Shown here: positions 43,467 through 52,862 of the stretch, one piece after another
How positions within the stretch are numbered: position 1 is the stretch's first letter
Layout of the letters: the number at the start of each line of letters is the position of its first letter
Assembly (NCBI RefSeq): GCF_026339935.1
Contig: NZ_JAPEPX010000001.1
Span: 4,769,501-4,833,500, forward strand
DNA: 64,000 nt
Direction: 5' to 3'
Source of the DNA: Streptomyces sp. NBC_01551
GTDB taxonomy: Bacteria; Actinomycetota; Actinomycetes; Streptomycetales; Streptomycetaceae
Position numbers and translations under genes: made by a program
The notes under the pieces: model-generated
Told to the model about the DNA's origin: nothing
Database searches by the model: none
What the model saw: the letters and a program-made list of their open reading frames with translations, nothing else

Positions 43467-46400
43467 CTAACGCTCCTGGTCATAGCTGTTACTTGACTGC
43501 TCGGAACCCGCGCTGCGTCCCTGCTGGACACCGCGTCGCAGGTTGCTCAACCTGCCACGGACGTCCTCCGGGGCGCGGGAGACCTGGGGGCCGCCCTGCG
43601 GGGTCGTCTCCGCAGCGCCCTCGACCAGGTTGGCCTTGGGCACCCGCCGAGGGAGACCGGACGGGGTGACCCCGCCCGCCTTCGGCTCACGGAGCTTGCC
43701 GGCCTGCTGCCAGCGCTCGTCGTTGGCCGAGCGCCAGGCATTGCCGCCTTCCGCACCCTCCGGGGCCCGCTCCGCCTCAGCCGGCTGCTGCTGACGCTGC
43801 GGCCGCTGTTCGAAGAGTGAACCGGAGGACTCCGCTTCCTGCTTCGCCGGCTGCCACTGCTGCTGGCTGCCGCGTCGCGGCAGGCCCGCTCCGGTCATTT
43901 GGTGACCGGTGTCGGCAGCGGCGCCCGGACGGTCGAAGCCTACGCGTTCCGCGGCGGGTTCGGGAGCGGGCTGGGATTCCGATTCGGTCCCGTAGTCCTG
44001 CTGGTAGCCCTCCGAATAGGCGTTCTGGTCCGGCCACTCAGCCTGGTGGGGCTGGGCTTCGTAGCCGCCGTCGTACGCCTGGGCGTCCGGCTGTCCGTCC
44101 TGGTAGGAGGCCTCCGGATACTCGTAGCCCTGCTGCGGGTACGCCTGGTATCCCTGCTGACCCTGCTGGTCCTGCGAGGAATCGTACGACGTGTCGTAGC
44201 CCTGCTGCGGCTGCTGCTCGTAGCCCTGGTAGTCCTGGTACCCGTGCTCAGGCTGGGGTTCCGGATACTCCTGGGAGGAGTGGCCGGAGTACTCCGCCTG
44301 CTGCTCCTGCGGGAAGCTCACCTGGGCGGCCAGCGCGGCCCGGCGCTCCTGCTGTCCCAGCGACCGGCCGACCGGGTTGGCGTCGGCCGCCTCGCCGCCC
44401 TGGCGGTCGTAGCGGGAGTCGTCGAAGCCGAGCTCGGCGGCCGTGCGCAGCGGGGCGGGCTGCTGGATCTGCTGCTGCGGGATCATCGACGAGACGGTGA
44501 AGTCGTCGTCGGGGATGCCCTCGCCACCGCCACCGTGGGTGATGGCGTCGGGGAGCATGATCAGCGAGGTGGTGCCCGCGGCCTCGCCCGAGGGGCGCAG
44601 CTGGACGCGGATGCTGTGGCGGTCCGCCAGCCGGCCGACCACGAACAGACCCATGCGCTGCGAGATCGCGGCGTCCACGGTCGGCGGGTTGGCCAGCTTG
44701 TGGTTGATGTCCGCGAAGTCCTCGGCGGTGAGGCCGATGCCCTTGTCGTGGATCTCGACCATCACGCGGCCGTCGGGCAGACGCGTGGCGTTGACGCGGA
44801 CCTTGGTCTGCGGGGAGGAGAACGTGGTGGCGTTCTCCAGGAGCTCGGCGAGCAGGTGCACGAGGTCGGTCACGGCCTGGCCGTGGATCTCGGCCTCGGA
44901 GACGCCCGAGAGCTCGATGCGCTCGTACTGCTCCACCTCGGAGGAGGCGGCGCGCAGCACGTCGACGAGGGGCACCGGCTGGTCCCATCGGCGACCCGGT
45001 TCCTCACCCGCGAGGATGAGGAGGTTCTCGCCGTTGCGGCGCATACGGGTGGCCAGGTGGTCCAGGCGGAAGAGGTTCTCCAGCTGGTCCGGGTCGGCCT
45101 CGTTGTTCTCCAGGTCGGTGATGAGGGTCAGCTGGCCCTCGATCAGAGACTGGTTGCGCATGGAGAGGTTCGTGAAGATCGCGTTGACGTTCCCTCGAAG
45201 GAGCGCCTGCTCGGCGGCGAGCCGGACCGCTTCCCGGTGGACCTGGTCGAAGGCGCGGGCGACCTCGCCGATCTCGTCCTGGGAGTCGATCGGGATCGCG
45301 ACGACACGGGTGTCGACCTTGCCCGGGTCGGTACGCGAGAGCTGGTCGACGAGCATCGGCAGGCGCTGCTCGGCGATGTCGAACGCGGCGCCGCGCAGGC
45401 GGCGCATCGAGCGGCCCATCTGGCGTGCCATGAGGCCCGCCATGATGAAGGCGGCGAGCAGGGCCACGACCACGATGGCGCCGGTGATGATGGCGTCGTT
45501 GCGGGCGTCGTCGGAGACGGCGACCGCGTCCTTGAGCGCCTTGTCGAGGAGTTCCTTCTCGACCTCGGCGTAACCGTCGAACTTGGCGGTGGCGGCGGCC
45601 TGCCAGGCGGGCGGGGTGACGCCGGCCGCGGCGAACTTGGTGTTCTTGTCGGCGCCGGCTATCGCCTCGGTCATGCCGGTGAGGGCGGAGCCGTTGACGA
45701 CGGGCGGGGGAACGAACTTCTGGCCAGACTGCTCGGACTGCGACTTGGCGGCGGCGAGCTTGGCGGCGCCCTCGTCCGACTTCTTCCCCATGACCTCCTT
45801 GAGGCGGGCCACGTCCTCTTCGGTGCCGGCGGCGACGTACTCGCCGATGGCTATCTCTTCGAGGTAGGCGTAGGAGGAGAAGGCGACCTGCTGGGCCTTG
45901 CGGACGTCCTCGTTGGGCGAGGGGCGGACCAGGAGGTGCGTACCGACGGAGCGCTGCAGCGAGTTCGCGGCCTTGGCCAGCTCGATCGCGTAGACCATGC
46001 GGCCGTAGCTGGTGACGTTTCCGGTGCCGAGGCCGAGTTCGTTGGAGAACTGCATGAGGTAGTGCTGGACCAGCACGTACTGCTCTTCGGTCGGGATGGG
46101 ACCGAGTTCCTTGGCGCCGAAGTTCTTCTTGGCCGTCTCCGGAAGGGCGTAGGCGTTCTTGCGGACGTCGCCCAGCTTGGGCTCCTCCTGGCGGAAGAGT
46201 TCGAGGCGGCGCTCCAGACCCTGGCCGTCGGGCAGGTCCTTCGCGGCTTCGGCGAACTTGGCCTTGGCCGCGTCCGTCGCCGCGTACGCCTTCACGACCG
46301 CGTCGTTCGTACGGTCGTTCTTGAGGAGCGGCGCGGCGCTCAGGTCACGCTCGTTGAGGAGGGCCTGGCCGTATTCGGCGGCCGCCTGGACGATGCGCGC

Positions 46401-46667
46401 CGTCTTCTCGGCGTCCTTGGCCTCGTTCCAGGTGTCTACGGAGCCCTTCACCTGGAAGCCGCCCATGACCAGGCCCACGAGGGCCGGCACGAGCAGGATG
46501 GCGTTCAGCTTGGTGGGCACGCGCCAGTTACGGGGCGCGAACCTGCTGCTGCTGCCGCTCACCGGTGGGTCCACGGGCACGTCGACGGGCGACGCGGCCG
46601 CGCGCGGCGGCGGGGTGAAGTTGCCGCGCGCGGGTTCATCCGCGGGGCTCGAGTTGCTTCGCCTCAC
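43467..46667 (-). CDS. cvnA2: Conservon sensor kinase-like CvnA
   Basis: 1066 aa from GTG 46667 (GGAAGG RBS). Membrane span near 52-72, a roughly 315-residue nitrate/nitrite-sensor-like extracytoplasmic helical domain, a second span near 390-412, HAMP-like linker (RLRGAAFDIAEQRLP), dimerisation region, HATPase (N box LVHLLAELLENATTFSSP near 600, DKGIGL, GLFVVGRLADRH). A 340-residue Gln/Tyr/Pro-rich tail (YPQQGYEYPE, QQPQQGYDTSY repeats) follows and ends in a conserved GLPRRVPKANLV...QVSRAPEDVRGRLSNLRRG block. First gene of cvn2. Confidence 0.92.
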   Translation of the reverse strand: MRRSNSSPADEPARGNFTPPPRAAASPVDVPVDPPVSGSSSRFAPRNWRVPTKLNAILLVPALVGLVMGGFQVKGSVDTWNEAKDAEKTARIVQAAAEYGQALLNERDLSAAPLLKNDRTNDAVVKAYAATDAAKAKFAEAAKDLPDGQGLERRLELFRQEEPKLGDVRKNAYALPETAKKNFGAKELGPIPTEEQYVLVQHYLMQFSNELGLGTGNVTSYGRMVYAIELAKAANSLQRSVGTHLLVRPSPNEDVRKAQQVAFSSYAYLEEIAIGEYVAAGTEEDVARLKEVMGKKSDEGAAKLAAAKSQSEQSGQKFVPPPVVNGSALTGMTEAIAGADKNTKFAAAGVTPPAWQAAATAKFDGYAEVEKELLDKALKDAVAVSDDARNDAIITGAIVVVALLAAFIMAGLMARQMGRSMRRLRGAAFDIAEQRLPMLVDQLSRTDPGKVDTRVVAIPIDSQDEIGEVARAFDQVHREAVRLAAEQALLRGNVNAIFTNLSMRNQSLIEGQLTLITDLENNEADPDQLENLFRLDHLATRMRRNGENLLILAGEEPGRRWDQPVPLVDVLRAASSEVEQYERIELSGVSEAEIHGQAVTDLVHLLAELLENATTFSSPQTKVRVNATRLPDGRVMVEIHDKGIGLTAEDFADINHKLANPPTVDAAISQRMGLFVVGRLADRHSIRVQLRPSGEAAGTTSLIMLPDAITHGGGGEGIPDDDFTVSSMIPQQQIQQPAPLRTAAELGFDDSRYDRQGGEAADANPVGRSLGQQERRAALAAQVSFPQEQQAEYSGHSSQEYPEPQPEHGYQDYQGYEQQPQQGYDTSYDSSQDQQGQQGYQAYPQQGYEYPEASYQDGQPDAQAYDGGYEAQPHQAEWPDQNAYSEGYQQDYGTESESQPAPEPAAERVGFDRPGAAADTGHQMTGAGLPRRGSQQQWQPAKQEAESSGSLFEQRPQRQQQPAEAERAPEGAEGGNAWRSANDERWQQAGKLREPKAGGVTPSGLPRRVPKANLVEGAAETTPQGGPQVSRAPEDVRGRLSNLRRGVQQGRSAGSEQSSNSYDQER

Positions 46668-46895
46668 TCGACCAACAACCTTCCGGCGGTGCTACTAGCT
46701 AGTTCGTTGAATTCCAGCACGGCTGACGGCCGTGTTCCAAACAGTTGAAAACGGCGCGTCCCAGAGACTTATGCCTCACATAAATCGGACATAAAGAGCG
46801 AGCTGCGGCAAATGCGGGGCGGGTTGTGAGCACAGCGACACCATGTGACCGCATCCTGTGCCCAACTCCCGGCAATTGTCTGTCGAAACGTTATG
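46668..46895. other. cvn2 promoter region, no gene
   Basis: Lies between the cvn1 terminator and the cvnA2 start. It is AT-richer than its surroundings and contains several TTATGT-type -10 candidates on the minus strand and a CACGGC-TGACG-GCCGTG inverted repeat near 46722. No ORF with family features is seen. Confidence 0.45.
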
Positions 46896-46945
46896 AACGA
46901 GAAGGGCGGACCGTGTCTTAGGACACAGCCCGCCCCTCTCACGTT
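46896..46945 (-). terminator. cvn1 operon terminator
   Basis: A long imperfect hairpin pairs AACG-AGA-GGGCGG-GTGTC with GACAC-CCGCCC-TCTC-CGTT around a TTAG loop, 57 bp beyond the cvnD1 stop. It separates the two conservons into independent transcripts. Confidence 0.65.
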
Positions 46946-47001
46946 GTGAAGAACTGGTGCTGCTTGCGTGGGGCCACTTGAGTCACGTGGCCTGAATCGT
47001 G

Positions 47002-47586
47002 TTACTTGAGTCGGGCCATGAGGGCGTGCTCGACGAGAGTGATGAGCGCGCTCTTGGCGTCCGCCCTGTGGCGGGCGTCGGTGGTGATGATCGGGGCGTC
47101 CGGGCCGATCTGCAGCGCCTCGCGCACCTCTTCGGGGGTGTACGGCTGGTACCCCTCGAAACCGTTGAGTGCCACGACGAACGGCAGCCCGCTGTTCTCG
47201 AAGTAGTCGACGGCGGGGAAGCAGTCGGCGAGACGGCGGGTGTCGACCAGGACGATCGCACCGATGGCACCGCGGACGAGGTCGTCCCACATGAACCAGA
47301 AGCGGTCCTGACCGGGGGTACCGAAGAGGTACAGGATCAGGTCCTGGTCCAGGGTGATGCGACCGAAGTCCATGGCGACCGTGGTGGTCGTCTTGTCCCC
47401 GGTGTGGGTCAGGTCGTCGATGCCGGCGCTCGCGGACGTCATCACGGCCTCGGTGCGCAGCGGGTTGATCTCGGAGACCGCGCCGACGAACGTGGTCTTG
47501 CCCACGCCGAAGCCGCCGGCCACCACGATCTTCGCGGAGGTGGTGGAGCGAGGAGCCGCTCCGCCGTTAGAGCTTGCGAAGTCCAC
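47002..47586 (-). CDS. cvnD1: Conservon GTPase CvnD
   Basis: 194 aa. Same P-loop (GGFGVGKTTFV), Switch II (FGTPGQDRFWFMWDDLVRGA) and NGFEG features as cvnD2. The differences from cvnD2 are an extra Pro at residue 12 and five conservative changes. The start overlaps cvnC1 by 20 bp. The DNA of the two cvnD genes is also very similar, unlike the cvnA genes, which suggests gene conversion or strong constraint. Confidence 0.93.
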   Translation of the reverse strand: MDFASSNGGAAPRSTTSAKIVVAGGFGVGKTTFVGAVSEINPLRTEAVMTSASAGIDDLTHTGDKTTTTVAMDFGRITLDQDLILYLFGTPGQDRFWFMWDDLVRGAIGAIVLVDTRRLADCFPAVDYFENSGLPFVVALNGFEGYQPYTPEEVREALQIGPDAPIITTDARHRADAKSALITLVEHALMARLK

Positions 47587-47959
47587 TGAGAACCCTCTCG
47601 AGCAGCGTTACGTCCGGCGTGCCGCCGGCCTCTCCATTGCCCGGCTGGTGGATGGCCACCATTCCGGCCTCGGCCAGGTCGGCCACGAGGATCCGGGCGA
47701 CACCGAGCGGCATCGACAGCAGTGCGGAGACCTCCGCGACCGACTTGACCTCGCGGCACAGCGTGCAGATCCGCTGGTGCTCCGGAAGCATGCCGGAGAG
47801 GTGCATCGGGTCGGCCGTGGTGCTGACCAGCGCCTCGATGGCGAGCTGGTAGCGCGGACGGGTCCGGCCACCGGTCATCGCGTACGGACGTACCAGCGGC
47901 TGGTCGCCTTCCGAGTACGACGAGTCGTACGCGTCGGAATAGGCGGGGGGCGGGGTCAT
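47567..47959 (-). CDS. cvnC1: Conservon CvnC, DUF742 protein
   Basis: 130 aa, GGAGGATC RBS before ATG. DUF742 core as in cvnC2 but with only a 20-residue Tyr/Ser/Asp-rich N-terminus. It ends in the shared VTLLERVLSGLRKL, whose codons overlap the start of cvnD1. A 150-bp gap with hairpins (for example CGGCCGGA/TCCGGCCG near 48075-48100) separates it from cvnB1, longer than usual within a conservon. Confidence 0.92.
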   Translation of the reverse strand: MTPPPAYSDAYDSSYSEGDQPLVRPYAMTGGRTRPRYQLAIEALVSTTADPMHLSGMLPEHQRICTLCREVKSVAEVSALLSMPLGVARILVADLAEAGMVAIHQPGNGEAGGTPDVTLLERVLSGLRKL

Positions 47960-48110
47960 TGATCCTCCGGGCTGGACAGCAGTGGTCAGCGTGCCGTCTG
48001 ACGGGGCGGCCGGTGGGGGGACGGTATGACGGCCTGGCGGTGGTACTGGGTTCCGGGGTGGTTACCCCGGTCCCCCGGCCGGAAGTACCGTCCGGCCGGG
48101 AGATGGGCGG

Positions 48111-48533
48111 TCAGATGAGCAGGCTTCCCTGGAGCTCCGCGCGCAGGTCCGGGGTGAGGACACTGCCGGCGCGGTCCACGAGGAGGGCCATCTCGTAGCC
48201 GACGAGGCCGATGTCGCACTCGGGGTGCGCCAGTACGGCCAGGGAGGATCCGTCGGACACGGACATCAGGAAGAGGAACCCGCGGTCCATCTCCACCACC
48301 GTCTGGTTGACGGCGCCGCCCTCGAAGATGCGGGAGGCTCCGGCCGTGAGCGACGTCAGACCGGAGGCCACGGCCGCCAGCTGATCGGCGCGGTCACGCG
48401 GGAACCCCTCGGACATCGCCAGAAGGAGGCCGTCGGCGGAAACCACCACCGTGTGGGACACCCCTGGGGTGTTGTCCACGAAGTTGGTGATCAACCAGTT
48501 CAGGTTCTGTGCCGCCTGGCTCATCGAACTCAA
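48111..48533 (-). CDS. cvnB1: Conservon CvnB, roadblock/LC7 protein
   Basis: 140 aa if started at TTG 48533, which abuts the cvnA1 TAG with AGGAGC upstream exactly as in cvnB2; ATG 48524 gives 137 aa. The 137-residue core differs from cvnB2 at only about four positions by eye. Roadblock fold, presumed partner of CvnD1 and of the CvnA1 tail. Confidence 0.92.
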   Translation of the reverse strand: MSSMSQAAQNLNWLITNFVDNTPGVSHTVVVSADGLLLAMSEGFPRDRADQLAAVASGLTSLTAGASRIFEGGAVNQTVVEMDRGFLFLMSVSDGSSLAVLAHPECDIGLVGYEMALLVDRAGSVLTPDLRAELQGSLLI

Positions 48534-51500
48534 CTATCGCTCCTGCTGGTATGTGGGGTCGATGTGGTAACTGCCGGTGGCCGGGCCGCTGTTGCCTGCC
48601 TGGCGTCCCTGCTGGATACCGCGTCGGAGGTTGGTCAGACGGCCACGGACGTCGTCCGGGGCACGCGAGACCTGCGGACCGGGCTGGGCGTCGGCCTGCT
48701 GTTGTGCGGTGCCGGCGACGAGGTTGGCCCGCGGCACGCGCCGCGGCAGTCCGGAGGTGGTGATTCCGCCGGCGGCGGGCTGGCGCACGCGCTCGGCCTG
48801 CCGCATCAGCTCGTCGTTCGGCGAGGACCGCCAGCTTACGGTCGGCGTGCTGCCGGTCGTCGCCGGGGCGGACTCCGCCGGCAGCTCCATGCCGCGCGTG
48901 GGCAGCGGCTGCTGGATGCGCTGCGGTGCACCGGGGATCTGGTGCTGCGGCCGCGGCTGCTGGGGTACGGCCGGTGCCTGCGCGGGGGGCTGCTGTTCGG
49001 CGCCCTCCTCGCGGAACCAGTTCGACTCCAGCGTGTCGAAGATCGGGCTGCGCGCCTCACCGGGACCCTGGGCCGGCGGCAGCGCCTCCGGCTGGTGGGC
49101 CTGCGGCAGCTGCGGGGTCTCCGGGCGCGAGGCCGGTACGGGGGCGTAGGCGCCGCCGGACTGCGGAGCCTGCCCCTGCTGACCGCCGGGGCCGCCTACA
49201 CCGGGACCGCCGGGCCGGGTGGCCGGGTAGTCCGGGCGGGCGAACTGGCCGGTCGACGCCGGGTCGGCGCCGCCGCGCAGCTCCGGGCGCTCGAACTGCC
49301 CGGTGCCGGACGGGCTCAGCGAGCCGCCGCGCACGTCGGGACGCTCGAACTGGCCCGTCGAACCGCTGTCGTACGCGGCCGGGGGCTGCGGGGCGTTGAA
49401 GTCCGGGCGGGCGAACTCCGCCGTGGAGCCGGGGCCCGACAGCTCGTCGTGGCCGCGCGGGACCTCCTGGCCGCCCTGGCCGGCGCCCCAGCTGGTGGCC
49501 TGCGGCATCCCGCCGGGAGCGGCACCCGCACCCGGCAGTTCCGGACGCGGTGCGCCACCGCGCGGCGGCAGCTGCGGCCGGGGGCCGCGCTGGGCCGGCG
49601 CCGGGGGCGCCGACTGCTGCTGGGACTGGGGCTGCTGAGCCTGAGCCTGCTGGGGCTGCTGCTGGGGAGCCTGGGGCCGCTCGAAGCCGTTGCCCTGCGG
49701 GAACCCGGAGGGACCGCCGGCCGAGGGAGCCGAGGGGGCGCCCGTCGGACGGGGCTGCGGACCGCGGCCCGCCAGCGGAGCGCCGGAACCGAAGGAACCC
49801 TGGCCCTGGCCCTGGCCGGTGGGCGCGCCGGGGCCGCCCTGCGGACGGGCGGAGGGACCGCCCGGCTGCTGGGGCCGGCCACCCTGCTGACGCTGCTGGC
49901 CGTTGCCGCCGTTGCCGCCGCCCGAGCCGTCCCGACCCGGCAGCGCTGCCCGCTGCCCGCCGCCGGAGACCTGGCCGCGCTGCGGGGCGCCGCCCACGGG
50001 GGGACGACCGGCGCCGCCGGGCACGGAACCCTGGGCGGAGGGGGCACCCTGCGCACCGGGGCCGCCCTGGCCGCCCTGACCCGGCATCGGACCCGGCTTC
50101 TTGCCGCCCTGGGCGACGTCCACCGGGAGCATGACGAGGGCCGTCGTACCGCCCGAGTCGGACGGGCGCAGCTGGATGCGGATGCCGTGTCGCAGGGACA
50201 GGCGGCCGACCACGAACAGGCCCATGCGGCGGGAGACGGAGACGTCCACGGTCGGCGGCGACGCGAGCCGCTCGTTGATCGCGGCGAGGTCCTCGGGGGA
50301 GAGGCCGATGCCGGTGTCGTGGATCTCGACGAGCACGCGGCCGTCCGGCAGCGCGTGACCGGTGACCTTGACCTTGGTCTGCGGTGAGGAGAACGAGGTG
50401 GCGTTCTCCAGCAGCTCGGCGAGGAGGTGCACGAGGTCGTTGACGACGCGGCCGGCGACGTCGGTGCCGGGCACCGACGCGAGTTCGATGCGCTCGTACT
50501 GCTCCACCTCGGACGCCGCGGCGCGGAGCACGTCGACGAGCGGGACGGGGCGGGTCCACCGGCGGCCCGGCTCCTCGCCCGCGAGGACGAGGAGGTTTTC
50601 GCCGTTACGGCGCATGCGGGTCGCGAGGTGGTCGAGCTTGAAGAGCGAGGACAGCTGGTCCGGGTCGGCCTCGCGGGACTCCAGCTCGGAGATGAGCGAG
50701 AGCTGACGCTGGATGAGGCCCTGCGAGCGGCGCGAGAGGTTGGTGAACATCGCGTTGACGTTGCCCCGCAGGAGGGCCTGCTCGGCGGCGAGGCGGACGG
50801 CCTCGCGGTGCACGTCGTCGAAGGCCGCGGCCACCTGGCCGATCTCGTCGCGGGTGTGCAGACCGACCGACTCCACGGACGTGTCGACGTCCTGCGGGTC
50901 GGACTCGGAGAGCTGCTTGACGAGCTCGGGCAGACGGTCCTGGGCGACCCGGGTCGCGGTGTCCTGCAGGCGGCGCAGCGAGCGGATCATGGACCGGGCC
51001 ATGACGAAGGCGCCGACGAGGGAGACGCCGAGGACGAGGAGGATCAGGGCACCGTTGATGATGGCGTCCTGCTGCGACTCGTTCTTGAGCTCGCGGGCCT
51101 TCTGCTCCATGTCCTCGAGCAGCGTGAGCTCGATGACCTTCATGGCCTGGAGCTTGTTGTCGTCGGCGTCGTACCAGTCGAGCCAGGAGCGGTTCTTCTC
51201 CTTGGCGAACTGGCCCTGGGTGCTCAGGACGCGGCGGGCGTAGTGGTCCGCCTGGCCGATCTCCGGGTTGCCGTCGCCGAGCGCCGCGAGGAGTTCCTCG
51301 GGCTTGCCCTGGTAGACGAGTTCGAAGGTCTTCTTGGACTGGCTCTCACCGCGGAGCGCGGAGAGGGCGTACAGCCGGTCGTTCTCCTCCAGCTTGCCGG
51401 CCTTGTCCGCGACCGACGGGTCGGGGAGCGAGGCGGCGATGATCGCGCGCTGGATCGAGGCGTACTCCTTGGCGGAGGAGAACGCCGCCAGGGCGCGGGT

Positions 51501-52298
51501 ACGCTTGATCATCTCGGGGTTGGAGGTGGCCTGGGCCATGTCCTGCGAGAGCGAGAGCAGCGAGACGATCAGCGCGTTGTACTCGGTGACGGTCTGCTGG
51601 GCGCCGTTCTGGTACGCCTTCTTGCGGATGTCCTCGATGCCGGTGAGCTGGCGGCCGATCTGCAGGATGTTGTTGCGGATCGACTTGAGCGTCTCGTCCT
51701 TGTCCTCCGCGCTGTCGACCTTGTCGGTCGCGGCGGTGAAGGACCGGGCGGCCGCGTCCGTCTGCTCGCGGACGCCCTGGACGATGCTGTTGACCTTGCC
51801 CGACTTGTCGGCCGACAGCGGACCGGCGGAGTTGTCGCGCTCGGTCTGCAGCATGGCGGCCAGGTTGGTGGCCTGCCGGGTCATCGTCGTCAGCAGCTGC
51901 ATGTGCTCCAGCTGTGCGATGTCATTGAGCGAGTCGTTGATACGGAAGCCACCGAGCGTGGTGGCCGCGACGACCGGCAGGGTCAGCAGCGACACCAGTC
52001 GCGTGCTGATGCGCCAGTTCTGCATGGCGAGACGGGAGCCGGGCCCACTGGGGGCCGTCGGTATCGCCACGTCCAGCTCGGCGGACTGGTCCTTGACCTT
52101 GTCCTTGCCGCTGCCCTTGGCCAAGCCCTTGGACTTGCCGCGACCCTTGGCCTTCACCGTGGTGGAGGCGTTGGGGCCCGCTCCTTCGGCAGCCGGCCCG
52201 CGGTTCTGGGCGTGCTGGGGCGAGGAGCCACGGTCGATCCCGCCGCGCGGCTCCTGCTCCGCCGCAGCGCTGCCATCCCTCTTGAATCGTCCCTGCAC
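48534..52298 (-). CDS. cvnA1: Conservon sensor kinase-like CvnA
   Basis: 1254 aa from GTG 52298 (AGAGG about 11 nt upstream); the frame is open to 52607 and the start is uncertain. A basic low-complexity N-terminus (KAKGRGKSKGLAKGSGKDK) precedes a span near 99-119, extracytoplasmic nitrate-sensor-like region, second span near 410-433, HAMP (RLQDTATRVAQDRLPELVKQ) and HATPase (LVHLLAELLENATSFSSP, DTGIGL, GLFVVGRLSLRH, about 620-710). A roughly 520-residue Pro/Gln/Gly-rich tail contains TGQFERPD- and TGQFARPD-type repeats and ends in the same GLPRRVPRANLV...SRAPDDVRGRLTNLRRG block as cvnA2. Confidence 0.9.
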   Translation of the reverse strand: MQGRFKRDGSAAAEQEPRGGIDRGSSPQHAQNRGPAAEGAGPNASTTVKAKGRGKSKGLAKGSGKDKVKDQSAELDVAIPTAPSGPGSRLAMQNWRISTRLVSLLTLPVVAATTLGGFRINDSLNDIAQLEHMQLLTTMTRQATNLAAMLQTERDNSAGPLSADKSGKVNSIVQGVREQTDAAARSFTAATDKVDSAEDKDETLKSIRNNILQIGRQLTGIEDIRKKAYQNGAQQTVTEYNALIVSLLSLSQDMAQATSNPEMIKRTRALAAFSSAKEYASIQRAIIAASLPDPSVADKAGKLEENDRLYALSALRGESQSKKTFELVYQGKPEELLAALGDGNPEIGQADHYARRVLSTQGQFAKEKNRSWLDWYDADDNKLQAMKVIELTLLEDMEQKARELKNESQQDAIINGALILLVLGVSLVGAFVMARSMIRSLRRLQDTATRVAQDRLPELVKQLSESDPQDVDTSVESVGLHTRDEIGQVAAAFDDVHREAVRLAAEQALLRGNVNAMFTNLSRRSQGLIQRQLSLISELESREADPDQLSSLFKLDHLATRMRRNGENLLVLAGEEPGRRWTRPVPLVDVLRAAASEVEQYERIELASVPGTDVAGRVVNDLVHLLAELLENATSFSSPQTKVKVTGHALPDGRVLVEIHDTGIGLSPEDLAAINERLASPPTVDVSVSRRMGLFVVGRLSLRHGIRIQLRPSDSGGTTALVMLPVDVAQGGKKPGPMPGQGGQGGPGAQGAPSAQGSVPGGAGRPPVGGAPQRGQVSGGGQRAALPGRDGSGGGNGGNGQQRQQGGRPQQPGGPSARPQGGPGAPTGQGQGQGSFGSGAPLAGRGPQPRPTGAPSAPSAGGPSGFPQGNGFERPQAPQQQPQQAQAQQPQSQQQSAPPAPAQRGPRPQLPPRGGAPRPELPGAGAAPGGMPQATSWGAGQGGQEVPRGHDELSGPGSTAEFARPDFNAPQPPAAYDSGSTGQFERPDVRGGSLSPSGTGQFERPELRGGADPASTGQFARPDYPATRPGGPGVGGPGGQQGQAPQSGGAYAPVPASRPETPQLPQAHQPEALPPAQGPGEARSPIFDTLESNWFREEGAEQQPPAQAPAVPQQPRPQHQIPGAPQRIQQPLPTRGMELPAESAPATTGSTPTVSWRSSPNDELMRQAERVRQPAAGGITTSGLPRRVPRANLVAGTAQQQADAQPGPQVSRAPDDVRGRLTNLRRGIQQGRQAGNSGPATGSYHIDPTYQQER

Positions 52299-52862
52299 TA
52301 GCGTCGCAACCTCTGGACCAGGCGTCTCACCGGGCGACCGGTGGGACGGTGTCGAGTCGTGGGGCACTAACGGCCCCATGGTGGTCGTCGGTGACCGGCG
52401 CGTCTCCCTCTCCTTGCCACCGCGCTCGGCGCTGAGTCGCGCCACCTGCGCGCCGGCTGATTCCCGCGGCGGTCCCGCGAATTCCAGCACAGTGCCGGAT
52501 CTCCAACAAGGTGCGCGTGTCGGCCTTGAGAGTCGGTGACGGCCTGTGACGGGAGTGCTACGCGATGTGGAAGCCCTTTCGGGGTAAACCGGACTTACGC
52601 CATCCAAACACCGCTGCTGGCAAGGTGTCCCAGTCGAGATGATCAGGAGCGGAATGGCTCATTCAGTGGCGCAATGTCCGTTTCTTCGGGTGGAATTGAC
52701 TGTCCGTTATGACCGGTATGGGCGGTCACGGGTGAGCAAACTCACACGGCTGTGGCCATTACTTCCCGGTTCGGTGACGGATTTGGATGTTTAGCCTTGC
52801 CTCTTACGAGGTTGGCGACCGTTGACCGAACACCACGAGCGAGCCGAGGGCCCGAGACTCCG
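52299..52862. other. Divergent intergenic region between cvn1 and the small ORF
   Basis: The first 300 bp are an open extension of cvnA1 without conserved features. Beyond 52608 a TTGACT -35 (52696-52701) and TATGGG -10 (52717-52722) with a 15-bp spacer may drive the rightward small ORF. No other gene is recognised. Confidence 0.4.

Noticed and set aside
41845..52298. Assembly duplication as the cause of two conservons
   Set aside because: CvnA, CvnC and the intergenic regions differ throughout, so both clusters are real; only B and D are nearly identical.
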